The notes under the pieces were generated by a model that made no database searches, was not told where the DNA came from, and saw only the letters and a program-made list of their open reading frames with translations. Both the position numbers and the translations under genes were made by a program. Shown in pieces: positions 1-8,863 of a DNA stretch of 26,822 nucleotides (its first letter is position 1; each line of letters opens with the position of its first letter). The stretch is from Leucogyrophana mollusca (taxonomy: Eukaryota > Basidiomycota > Agaricomycetes > Boletales), in contig MU266648.1 in assembly GCA_021014945.1 (NCBI GenBank), positions 1 to 26,822 of the forward strand. Direction: 5' to 3'.

Positions 1-1
1 G

Positions 2-376
2 AGTCTGGGCTTCGCACATCCAATCAATTGAATGCTCTTCGGCTTCAGTGTCATTTATTAGCTCATTAATGAGGTCATCCGTTGTGACATCATTGAATGC
101 AGCTGCTTGCTGTTGCTGTGCTTCTATTGCTCCCATATGATGGCCGAGTGTGCTTGTATTCTTAGGCTCGATGTACAAGCTATTTGCTGATGCTTGAACT
201 TGCCAGGTAGCTGGTTCAAAATTCCAAGCGGGATGGGTACCATCGGGTGTAACTAAGATCTCGTATCTCACTTCAAGGTCAGTTGGATCCTTGAATAACA
301 ACCATGTTCCATCCTGTCTTTCATCGATGGACACATAATTGCTCCTTTGCCAGGGGCTGCTTGGATTGCTTGTTGC
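2..376 (-). CDS. Unidentified open frame, runs off left edge
   Basis: A minus-strand frame of 125 codons is open from just after a TGA (377-379) to the window edge. It has no ATG until about residue 70, so it is more likely an internal exon or a relic than a complete gene start. The translation looks protein-like: it contains GTWLLFKDP, VTPDGTHPAW and an acidic C-terminal half with a QQQQ run and many D/E. I do not recognise the family. It lies directly beyond the 3' end of the chromovirus, on the same strand. It could be host sequence into which the element inserted, or part of another repeat. A CTAG or CAAG acceptor just upstream would fit an exon, but this is inference. Confidence 0.35.
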
Positions 377-399
377 TCATTGTCTAGACGATGAGGGTG

Positions 400-586
400 T
401 AGGGCAAAAGCGAGAGGGCCCCTCTCGCTTTGCTAAAATAAATTCGAGCTCCGCGCTCGCGTAAAGTCTAAATTGACTCAGTGAGTCAATCATTCATTTC
501 GGGGTAATCTCGGGATCCTAATTTGGATCCCGGTGGCAGGGACTCGGACCGAGGCTCCACGTGCGTGTCCAGTCCCAAACTGGACT
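400..586 (-). other. 3' noncoding tail of the chromovirus
   Basis: This follows the integrase stop codon and has no open frame. It holds three strong inverted repeats: 567-573/579-585 (7 bp), 511-518/525-532 (8 bp) and 407-417/421-431 (11 bp, 3-nt loop). The purine-rich GCGAGAGGGG around 422 on the minus strand could be the polypurine tract, but no LTR start is identifiable after it. The exact junction with the unidentified frame at 2-376 is uncertain. Confidence 0.45.
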
Positions 587-2152
587 TCAACCTTTACCAA
601 GTGCGCGCGCCTTAGGGCACGCGGATGCCTTGGGCAACTGTCGCCAGTTGCCCACTCCGGCAAGCTCTAGATAATTGTCTAGAGCCTCCAAGTCCTTACA
701 CTCGTTGTAAGGCTCCCACGTAGAGTTGCCCAGGTTCCAGCGAACCTGGAACTCTACTTTCCCGCCCACCCACCGGTGGGCATTGACCTTGTCGACGAGC
801 CATTCGGTCTCGTCATCGTCTCTGAAGTTGTAATAGACTTGGACGTCACGATGGGGGAACAACCCATTGTTGTTCGGTTCATGCTTGCGCAGTACACCCA
901 CGTGGAACGTGGGGTGAACTCGTCTATTGACGAGTATGTCAGGGAGCTCGAGCATGTAGTTCAAGCTCTCCTTGTTCCTACTCAGGACCTTGTAAGGTCC
1001 TATGTATTTGGGTAGTAGTTTGAACGCCCTACCCTTGGGTAGGGATAAGTTCTTCGTGGACAGGTACGCCAGATCTCCTACTTGGAGATCGTACTCTGTC
1101 CGCCTACGCTGATTAGCATAGTGGGTCTGATTGACCTGGCTCTCTATGATGGTGTCATGCACCATCGCCAAGTTATTTTGTGCTTGATGCACAAAGTGCC
1201 GAACACCGGGAACGATGTTCTTCTCCTGGGGGTGCATGTCTACACTAAATGTAGGCATGTACCCGTAGTTCAGTTCGAATGGGGCGAACCCCGTTGACAC
1301 GCTGATACTCGAGTGTATCACAAACTCGACCAGGGGAACTTTATCTGCCCAGTCCGTCTGGTCTGGGAGCACCATGCTTCTCGACAGCTGTCTGATTGAT
1401 CTTATTGATCTTTTGGACGCTCCATCTGTCTGGGGATGGAACATGGTGGACATTAGGAGCTTGACTCCTAATATCCTATGCGTTTCATGCCAAAACTTTG
1501 ACGTGAACTTGGGATCTCTGTCCAAGACGGTTGTCTCAGGCAGCCCATGCAGTTGTACGACCTCTCGTATGAATACACCAGCTAGTTCGGACACCCTAAT
1601 GGTCGTCCTTACCGGTACCAAGTGTACCATTGACGTTAGCCTACACAGGACTACCCACAGGTAGTCGTACCCCTTCGATTCAGGGAATGGACCCACGAAG
1701 TCCATTCCTATCGATCCCCAGGGTCTCCTGGGTATGGGTAGACTGTGCAGTAATCCGGGGGGCAGCTGATTGCTGCCCTTGGTGGTCTGACAGATTCCAC
1801 AGCTCCTGCAGAATTTGTTGACTTCTGTGCCCAGCTTGGGCCACCAATACCACCGCCATATATAATCGGCGGTCTTGCTAGGCCCGAAGTGCCCAAGCAC
1901 CATGTGTGCTTGGTCAATTACAATGCCCGTGAGGCTTTGTCCCTTGTGCGTACCTCGTGGTACACACAGCACCTCGTGCCCTCCATGGTTAGTGGAGTAT
2001 AATAACCCGTCATGCAGCGTAAACGCTGTGTGTTCCTTTGGACTGTCCAACACCTTGGACAGTAACTTGTCACCAGGATAAAGAAACCCTTCGGTTTCTT
2101 TGACGTACTCGCGCAGTGAGGGGGAGTCGGCCACTGAGTTGACCAACCTCAC
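587..2152 (-). pseudogene. Chromovirus integrase with chromodomain
   Basis: About 521 residues. It begins after a short N-terminal stretch with an HHCC zinc-binding domain (H at AHMVLGH, then CRSCGICQ), followed by the DDE core. The first Asp is in GMDFVGPFPE and the second in VLDRDPKF. The third acidic position, expected as Glu after QTDG, reads Lys in QTDGASKRS (codon AAA at 1412-1414), so strand transfer should be abolished. A GPY/F-type region (LPKYIGPYKV) follows. The C-terminus is a chromodomain (EWLVDK...FQVRWNLGNSTWEP), which in chromoviruses directs insertion by binding modified histone tails. The frame is separate from RNase H upstream: stops and a 14-bp tandem duplication (2141-2168) lie between them. 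In an intact family member these would be one polyprotein. Confidence 0.93.
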
Positions 2153-2168
2153 TGGACCAACCTCACTG
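2141..2168. repeat. 14-bp tandem duplication at the RNase H/integrase junction
   Basis: GACCAACCTCACTG occurs twice back to back (2141-2154 and 2155-2168). It sits exactly where the polyprotein frame is interrupted between RNase H and integrase. Fourteen bases is not a multiple of three, so the duplication alone would shift the frame. Confidence 0.85.
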
Positions 2169-2324
2169 TCGATGTGTCGTCATCATCACCACTCACCGCC
2201 CCTCGAGGGTCTCCAGGGTTGGTTTCCCACCCCCTGGGTTTCTCGAAGGGCCATGCACTGTTTCCCCTTGTTGAGGGGCGGCGTGTGTGAGTTCCTCGGC
2301 CTGAACCCTCCTGGGTTCAGGCGT

Positions 2325-3704
2325 TTACTTTAACCGCCTACTCTTACTAGTAGGTTCTCTCACGATCCTCTGGGATCGTAATTCTATTATCCTTCCCTGG
2401 GGAAGGTCGTCACCGTGGGGATCCAATCGCGCATCTGCAACTGCCATGTCCCCTTCCTGGGGGACATCCTCCCAGGTGTTGCTTTCGAAGTAGTGGGACA
2501 AGCAGTCCGCTACTTTGTTCTCTTCGCCCTTCATGTAGACAATGTCTGCATTGAATCGGGTGATGTACTCCATCCATCGAGTCTGTGGATTCGATAACTT
2601 CCTTTGAGTTCGAAAGAACTCTAGTGACTCATGGTCGGTCACTATGCTGAGCCTGTACCCGAGGAGCTTATCCTCCCACTTGAGGAGTGCCTCAAGTATT
2701 GCGAGGACCTCACGTTCGTGTATGGCGTAGTGATGCTGGGCATCACTGAGTTTCTTGGACATGAAGCCAGCTGGCCTACATGTCCTCCAATCCGGGCCCT
2801 GCCCGTAGTACGCTCCTAGCCCCAATGCCGAGGCATCGCAGATCAACCAAATTGCTTCAAGCAATTTTGGGTTGATTGGCCGAAGTATCTGACCATTCTT
2901 GGTCATGCCAGACAACGGACTGGTATATGTGGATACGTCTGGCATGAATTGCGCCAGATATTCCACCAGTCCCAGGAAACGCTGTACCTCACGGTACAAG
3001 TGCATCGCTCTCCAGGCACGAATTCGTGCCATTTTATCACTGTTGGCATGAAGCCCCTTGTCGTCCACTACGTGGCCGAGACAGTCCATGCGCTTGGAAT
3101 ACAAGTCGCATTTTCCTTTCTTGAGGTATAGCTGTGCCTCGCGCAGCTTTGCGAACACCATACCCAGGTGTTCTTCGTGTTCTTCGATTGTATCGCTGAA
3201 CATGAACATGTCGTCTAGATAGACGTGCATAAACACCCCAATATAATCACGAAATATCGTGGTCATGAGCCGTTGGAATGTAGCGGGGGCATTGCAGTCC
3301 CCTTGCTGCATTACATTGCTCAGGAACGTGCCGTAGACGGTCGCAAAGGCCGTTGACACCACGTCCACGGGGTCAACGCGTACTTGTTCATACGTGTTCG
3401 CCATGTCTATCTTCGAGCGAATTTTCGCTCGAGCTACATCCATCCGGATCTGATCTTGATCCGGGAACGGGGTAACATCCTTTACAGTGTTATCGTTCAT
3501 TGGTGCAGCTTGGGGTACGCTGGCGCATACCCACCACTTTGCATCTTTGTACATACAGATTTTGTCCATAAGCTGCGGCTTAAGGGCATCTGGACACCTC
3601 GGGAGGTGGTACGTATGTTGCCCGTCAGGATTGACAAGGGGTATATGATGATCCACCGCCCATAAGGGTGGCATTCTGGGAGGTACTCCTCCCATCATAT
3701 CCAC
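2325..3704 (-). pseudogene. Chromovirus reverse transcriptase and RNase H
   Basis: About 459 residues. The RT core includes PRCPDALKPQLMDKI, the first catalytic Asp in KIDMANTYEQV and the catalytic pair in HVYLDDMFMFS, all intact. RNase H follows with its acidic residues present: ICDAS, HEREVLAIL, TDHESLEFF and KVADCLSHY. This would copy element RNA into DNA inside a cytoplasmic particle. Compared with what I know of this fungal family, two in-frame gaps of roughly 20 residues are apparent: one between the PQAAPM segment and NDNTVKDV, the other in the connection just before the RNase H domain (around TKNGQILRPINPK). Upstream, an in-frame TGA around 3730 separates it from the linker. The catalytic residues are present, but the two gaps make activity unlikely. 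Confidence 0.93.
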
Positions 3705-3785
3705 ACACTTCGAGAACCATTGTTCTCAAAGCCTCGGGATGTCCTCCTCTGTTAGGGAGTTCTCCTGTATCCTAACCAGGAAAGC

Positions 3786-4007
3786 TCATTGGGCTTTCCT
3801 GCTTTCCCTTCTCTTCGAAGATTTAATCTTCAACTTCTTTTTGGCTCTTTCAGATTTTTCTGAAGGGGCCTCTGAGGTCCCCCTTGGGTGACTAACATTA
3901 CCTGGTGAGCGCGGCACCTGCACCATGCTCCCTCCACGCGAGGCACTCTTGGGTGCCTCCTCGTCCTCCACTTCCACTATTGTCGTGGCGTGGGGGCGAG
4001 AAGTCAT
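3786..4007 (-). pseudogene. Basic linker segment of chromovirus polyprotein
   Basis: This is a 73-codon frame between protease and RT. It ends in a Lys/Arg-rich tail (KSERAKKKLKIKSSKRRESRKAQ region). Its position and strand suggest the protease-RT connector of the same polyprotein. No domain is recognisable. Frames change on both sides, so it is a detached segment rather than a gene. Confidence 0.45.
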
Positions 4008-4055
4008 TGCCGGCTCTACTTTTGTGGAGATACCGGAGGACTTCGAGTGAGCTAG

Positions 4056-5099
4056 TCACTCCTGTTCCTCCCCCTCCATAAGAGCGGGGATAGGTACACC
4101 ATTGATAACAATGGCATCATTGGCAAAGTCCAATAGGACTCCGTATTCACGCATCCAGGGATTCCCTACGATGCAGTCGTATCTATCGATGTTCATGACA
4201 TCAAAGTAGTGGTCCACTGATAGTGGACCGAACGCAGTGGTTACATTGCAACCATAGAATATTTTGGAGCAGCTGCCAACGCAGCCGAGTTGCAACGTCA
4301 CTGGGTTATCCAGTTGGAAAACTGGTAGCTTCGCTACCTTCGTCACCTGGGGGCTGACCGAGTCAGTCGTGCTCCCAGAGTCGAACAGTGTGTAGGCTCG
4401 AAAGCCGTTGAGGGTAATATACCCTGCCATGCACCGCTGTGCACAAGCGTCCCTTTTGGGATGCTGTCCTGTAGCCGTGGGCTTCCTGATGGTGTAGCGA
4501 TATTCTCGCTCTTCAAGTGCTTTTGCTTCATGCATAGCATGAAGCTGTTCGCTCTCCTCTCCACGAGATGAGTTGCCACTGTTATGGCCCACACAATGCG
4601 TGCACATCACAGGCTCCGTCAATAACTGTTCCACCTCATTGGTGGACGTATCCGCCTCGTCAGAGGCGGGGACCCACGCCGGCCCAGGCGATGGGGTCGA
4701 GTCTTCTTCAGACTCGGTCTCGCTGCCCTCTCCCTGGTAGTGCAGATGCAGTCTGTGGGCCACCCATTGGTGGCCTTTGTGCATCTCGCGCGCAGTCTTG
4801 ATTGCCATGCTTGCCAGTTCATCCGCCATTCGTGAGGTGGTCTGCAGCCTGTTGTTGGCCCTTGACAGTCGAGTGAGCAGTGCTCTATACTCTTCTGACT
4901 CGGGTCCAATCGAGGACGCTTCGTAAGTGTCCCAGGCATTCATATAGATCATGCATTCATGATCTATTCTTTCGGTTATCGCGACCTCATAGGTCGCGTC
5001 CTCCGCGTCCCTCGCTTGGTGCAAGTGGGCGTGGTATCCCTGCATATGCAACATTCGTCGCTGTTGTGCACAATACCATCCTCGGGATGGTATTGCCAC
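4056..5099 (-). pseudogene. Chromovirus gag-protease segment
   Basis: About 347 residues. The C-terminal third is a retropepsin-like aspartic protease: GYITLNGFRAYTLFDSGSTTDSVSP contains the catalytic D-S-G triad with the usual hydrophobic lead-in, followed by NPVTLQLGCVGS and the second half (DRYDCIVGNPWMREYGVLLDF). The N-terminal two thirds are low-complexity and charged, as in the gag-protease connector. The protease would cleave the polyprotein during particle maturation. Immediately upstream the frame is broken at a run of seven G on the minus strand (about 5140-5146), a likely slippage site separating it from the zinc-knuckle frame. Confidence 0.82.
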
Positions 5100-5138
5100 C
5101 TTGGCCTCCTTCCTTCTGGAAGGGCTTCCTGCCCTGCA

Positions 5139-5573
5139 TTACCCCCCCTGTGAGGAGTTGTCTGCATCCTCGAGCGGGGGGACATCATCGTCCTTCACCA
5201 CACTCATGGGCTCATCGAGGTCAGGGACATCGAACCTTGTGTTCATGGCCCATATATAGATGATATCGCTATCGTCATCCTCTTCTCTGTATGATTCATA
5301 CAGCTCCAGGACGTACTCATCCGAGTTCTCTGAGGATCCCTCAGGATCCCCCTCCTCTGCAACCTCGTTATCAGAAGGCTCCTCGCCTTCTGCAGGAGGC
5401 TGAGCTTGCTCAGCCTCGTCGTTGGCGGCGCTGGTCAGCAAGTCTTCCTCAGGGGAAGGCTCGCCTTCCTCTATGATATGCACAGCAAACAGTTGCTGCG
5501 TCTTTTCTTTATGCCCATTTGCATAATGTTGCCCACCACATATATAGCACTTCACACCTGGTGGGTGTGACTT
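5139..5573 (-). pseudogene. Chromovirus gag C-terminus with altered zinc knuckle
   Basis: The frame begins at the point where gag resumes (KSHPPGVKCYICGG). The segment KCYICGGQHYANGHK has the spacing C-x2-C-x3-H-x4-[C] of a nucleocapsid knuckle in this fungal family, but the last ligand is His instead of Cys, giving CCHH. The rest is a long acidic region (runs of E and D). It ends at a TAA that follows a G7 run, after which the protease frame continues with a shift. Its normal role is packaging of element RNA. Confidence 0.62.
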
Positions 5574-5819
5574 CTGTCGAAGATATGTGAGTTAAATCTT
5601 AGTATATTCGACTGTAACTACAGTAGTATATATACAGAATGAGGATGGTGCACAGACCATGTGAATATATAAGTCCGAGTGAGCATACCATGTTGGGAAT
5701 GCTAGGAATGCATAATAGGAAACTATCTAAGTATAAATATGATACTAGAATGTTCCAGTAGTCCATACCGGCTATGTAAAGTCGTATACTAACATGTGAT
5801 ATAGATAATCATATGATAC
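5574..5819 (-). other. Noncoding interruption of gag, possible intron
   Basis: This 246-bp AT-rich stretch has stops in all frames. It separates the Gly/Lys-rich gag frame (ending ...PKKLLN) from the zinc-knuckle frame. On the minus strand it begins GTATCATATG and ends TTAACTCACATATCTTCGACAG, matching intron borders, but the codon phase does not join cleanly. It could instead be a small insertion. Confidence 0.35.
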
Positions 5820-6085
5820 ATGTTCAACAACTTCTTGGGGGAGGCCTTGTCGCCCCCGAAGTTATTCTTCCTTGGAGGGTATCCTCCGGTCCCGTTACCG
5901 CCCCTAGGGGCGGATTGGTATTTGTTCTTGTCGGGGTAGCTTCCCCTTTCTCGAGAGTCGGGCGCCTTATCATGGCATCCTTCCCTCTTGGCGTCGGTTC
6001 GCACAGCGCTCGGGGGGGGCATACTCCTTGGAGAGGGGTGCTGATATCTGGGCTGCTGACAAAGCTGCATGGAATGCTTTTGTGA
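5820..6085 (-). pseudogene. Chromovirus gag remnant
   Basis: A basic, low-complexity frame rich in R, K, G, P and S (for example SAPRGGNGTGGYPPRKN, NFGGDKASPKK). This composition is typical of the region just ahead of the gag zinc knuckle in fungal chromoviruses. A second frame upstream (AFHAALSAAQ) looks like the preceding gag portion after a frameshift. Everything further 5' is missing, replaced by Harbinger sequence near 6100. Confidence 0.55.
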
Positions 6086-6126
6086 AGGTATTCACGCTAA
6101 TCAAAATACAGTGTGATCCATGCTGA

Positions 6127-6855
6127 CAATCACACAGAAAACGTCTGGCCTCCGAGTTTCACAAGTTCCGGAACAAGGGGTGGGCACATTTTGACGCAAT
6201 GCATGAGTTGATGCTGTCGCAAGGCAAGGGGGCCAATGTGCATCACTCGACTGGTTTCGGCAACGATCAAGACGATCTGGACCCTGCAGCAGAAGACTCC
6301 ACTGACCAACCCAACGTAGAGGATTCTTTAGTTGACCTGGACCCCACAATACAATCCAGTCATGTCCCCAACCCCTCTGCTGCCCCAACTTCATCAGCCT
6401 CCAGCTCAAAGCAAAAGCTTGACGACAACACCAGCGATGATAGCATGTCATCAGTGCGCCCACCATCGAGTAGCTGCACAGATACATCTTCAGCAAAGTC
6501 ACTTCGCCTCACCACACCCGTTGCTCTCAACCGAGTCGGCGATCAGCTAAGTTTGCTGAACGACAACTTCAAGAGGAACACCAATGTTATGTCAGAGAGT
6601 ATCAACCGTATGTACCAGCCCTCAGCACAACAAACACAGCCATCTATCTCCGACCACAAGACTCACGCTCTGCAACTTGTGCTGTGGAAGGAGGTGGAGA
6701 AACTTACAAATGATCAAATGGTGGTTTTAATGGACGTTTTCCAGCGAGACGTCGCAGCTGCTGATAGTTACGTAGCATTGGAGTCTGACAATTTTGAATC
6801 ATTGCGAGATGCTTGGGTCCGGAAACACCTGGTCGAAAATGGCATCAGTATGTAG
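6127..6855 (+). pseudogene. Harbinger Myb/SANT-like partner protein, N-truncated
   Basis: The frame is open from 6127. An acceptor-like CACACAG at 6131-6137 suggests an exon start, so the Met at 6199 need not be the real start. N-terminal residues (RLASEFHKFRNKGWAHFDAMHEL) resemble the end of a Myb/SANT-like trihelix domain. A Ser/Thr/Asp-rich linker follows, then a helical C-terminal region (VALNRVGDQLSLLNDNFKRN... and WVRKHLVENGISM). In Harbinger elements this second protein binds DNA and brings the transposase to the ends. It converges on the transposase with about 250 bp between the two stop codons. The family call rests on context as much as on sequence. Confidence 0.55.
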
Positions 6856-7105
6856 GTTTGTTCGTGTACTGTCCCCCCTGCCCCCCCTGCTGTTGTTCTT
6901 ACAATCGTACTTGTTTTGTTGTGCAACATTCTTGTACACAGCCTGCATTTTAATTGTACAATACTTCTGCGTTTTTTTAAGTCAAAAACAAATGAACTAC
7001 ATTCCCTCCTCATTGGGGGTATCCTCCCCCCTGTGCCTGTCGTTCGTGAATATAATCGGCCCACATCATTGCAGCAATCTGGTCACGAAGCTCGTATGAA
7101 CGAGT

Positions 7106-8421
7106 TCACAATGCCTCGTCTACAAAACTTGTCGCGATCTCCCCAGACGCAGGCCCTTGTCCCCCTCCAAAATCCCCATCACCTGAAATCATGTCGCCAA
7201 GCTTGTTCGGGTTGCCCATGCGGATGATGTTGTGTATGGCACACAGTGCGGGGGGGATGCGTGCTTGTATGCTCATGCTGTACTCAGCTGGGCATATGAG
7301 AATGCTGAACCAATGTTTGATCACGCTGAAGATCCGCTTGATTGCATTCCGTAGTGACGAATGACGCAAATTAAACAGTTCCTTTCGATTCCTCGGTCTT
7401 GAGACAATCAGTTTGTATATTAGGCCAAAAAAACAAAAATTACTTTGCTCCCGCGCGTCCCCATTCAGCAAGATGGTAGCGTTGGCCACGGTACGGGACC
7501 AGCAGTTCATCACATGCTGGAAACCCCGCATCAGCCAAGTAAAATTTTCCCAGGGGAACTTGGAGGTCACTCGTTCGTGCATCGTGGTATAACGATGTGT
7601 CTGTCACTGACCCTTCCCACCCACTAAGCATGTATGTGAATTTGAGATCAAAAAGCAGCACGCAAGGCAGTTTTGAGACACAAAGCCTTTGTGATTACGC
7701 AATGCGTCTCTTTCGGAAGCAGGTGGGGCGCTGGCAATATGCGTGCCATCGATGGCACCAATTGCGTCAGAAAAAAAGGGGAAAATTTTTCGTTCATTGA
7801 GAATTTCGGAGGGAACTGGATCGGAAATTGACAGGAGGCGAACAAACCGATTGTAGATTGATGGCAACGAGAAAGCTTTGAGCATTCTTCGGAAATACCT
7901 ACATTGCAGATGAGTTTATATATTTTCGATCAGATCACGACTCACATGGAAATTGTACTGTTTGACCGCTGGAAACGCTCGCCAACATGTCGGATCAACA
8001 GGCCTGTCACACAAGTATCTAGGAAAATAGCCAATTGTTCCTCGAGTGTGACATGTCTGGAATTATTGTACCCCGCATTTTTGAGGACTTCGATCAGCTG
8101 ATCAAAGACATGACGGTGCACACCGAGCTCGCAGTGTATGCATTCCAGATGCCCCTCCAGCAGCTCAAGAACCCAGCAATATCCACTAAGGATAGATGTG
8201 TGATATGGCTGGGCAGCGGCAGGTGTACCAACGTCGAGGGTAGCATGCCCAACTGCAGTTGCAGCAGCCATCACCAACTGGCTGATCTGGGCCTGATTTT
8301 GTAGAAGGAGTTGGAAAAGCTGTAATCGTAATCTTTCAGTAGTCGTTGTTTCATCTACCTCGCTTTCATCTGTTTCAGCTTCCACGATCTCGTCGACGTC
8401 ACTCTCATTCTCGTCCTCCAT
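7106..8421 (-). pseudogene. PIF/Harbinger DDE transposase
   Basis: The start is the ATG at 8421, giving an acidic N-terminus (MEDENESDVDEIVEAE). A helix-turn-helix-like segment follows (LEEQLAIFLDTCVTGLLIRHVGERFQRS). Two small introns fit well: 7899-7945 (GTGAGT...GTAG) and 7398-7443 (GTAATT...CAAG). Catalytic positions: first Asp in GAIDGTHI, second Asp in FYLADAGFP, third position in RNAIKRIF, where the usual Glu is Lys (AAG, 7337-7339). A frameshift lies in a T run near 7655, between NCLACC and FDLKFTYMLSGWEG. HARBI1-type nucleases cut and paste elements at TWA-like targets. The intron structure and most of the protein survive, so it decayed fairly recently, but it is inactive. Confidence 0.86.
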
Positions 8422-8514
8422 GTCACACGTGTGTTTGATTTCGTGAAGATAAGATTTACCATATTTAGGTGCGTGACATGATTCAATCTCCGCTTCATTC
8501 TGGGCTGTGTGGCA

Positions 8515-8656
8515 AGGCAAGAACCCTCTCAGAATCTCACCTCTACTCCGTTCCCGAACTGGCTCTAATGCATCATCGAATGATACAATGATTGCCGAGC
8601 TCGCTGACCTTGTCCCACATTTCAGCAGTGATACAAGCAGAACTAGGTGTTTCCTA
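8515..8656 (+). pseudogene. hAT transposase, 5' fragment before the insertion
   Basis: The clear part encodes SNASSNDTMIAELADLVPHF...TSRTRCFL. It corresponds to the hAT core around the conserved D-N-A-S-N-N-D motif, which carries a catalytic Asp in this superfamily. Here that Asp position reads Ser (S-N-A-S-S-N-D). The upstream limit is uncertain. The segment ends exactly at the TA target of the inserted element, within the codon for the Leu of RCFL. The protein continues at 11845 with HVVNLVAKSL. Confidence 0.75.
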
Positions 8657-8678
8657 TGGTGCCGTTCACTTAGAGGCC
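8657..8678 (+). repeat. Left terminal inverted repeat
   Basis: It starts TGGTGCCGTTCACTTAGAGG and is a perfect 22-bp match to the reverse complement of 11821-11842. A weaker match continues for 14 bp, ending in TTTGTGCA. The outer flank is TA at 8655-8656. Confidence 0.95.
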
Positions 8679-8863
8679 ACCAATTTTGTGCAAAATTCCC
8701 ACCTCCTGAGAAAAAAATCTGAATTTTATTTCCTCTTGTGAAAATGCTCCTTTCGACAGTAGGAACAAAACTGTAAGAGCGATTTTTATTTGGGTCAAAA
8801 TTGAGCGAGATAATGTTTCGTGGGAGGACCAATTTGGCCACCGTATACAGAAGTAAGTAGTAT

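Larger units (their letters stand above)
400..6090 (-). mobile_element. Ty3/gypsy chromovirus, 5'-truncated
   Basis: Read on the minus strand the order is gag remnant, zinc knuckle, aspartic protease, reverse transcriptase, RNase H, integrase, chromodomain. This is the Ty3/gypsy order, with the C-terminal chromodomain that defines chromoviruses. The right end stops within gag near 6090, where Harbinger sequence begins, so the 5' LTR and N-terminal gag are missing. No LTR could be recognised at the left end either. The internal region is broken into at least five frames. A dense series of short perfect hairpins runs through the element and stops at its edges, which helps to place its limits. 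The element is defective. Confidence 0.9.
6127..8550. mobile_element. PIF/Harbinger element relic
   Basis: Two convergent genes typical of PIF/Harbinger elements are present: a Myb/SANT-like ORF on plus (6127-6855) and a DDE nuclease on minus (7106-8421). The 5' part of the Myb-like gene is cut off where the chromovirus begins, so that terminus is lost. The other terminus must lie between 8422 and about 8550, where hAT sequence starts, but I could not identify terminal inverted repeats. Limits are approximate. Confidence 0.6.

Noticed and set aside
1..400. Chromovirus 3' LTR
   Set aside because: An uninterrupted open frame occupies this stretch and no TG...CA ends or second copy are visible.
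776..5476. Many plus-strand open frames of 60-130 codons opposite the chromovirus
   Set aside because: They are antisense to strongly recognisable gag-pol sequence and have no motifs of their own.
8422..8514. Terminal inverted repeat of the Harbinger element
   Set aside because: No partner exists because the other end of the element is lost at the chromovirus junction.
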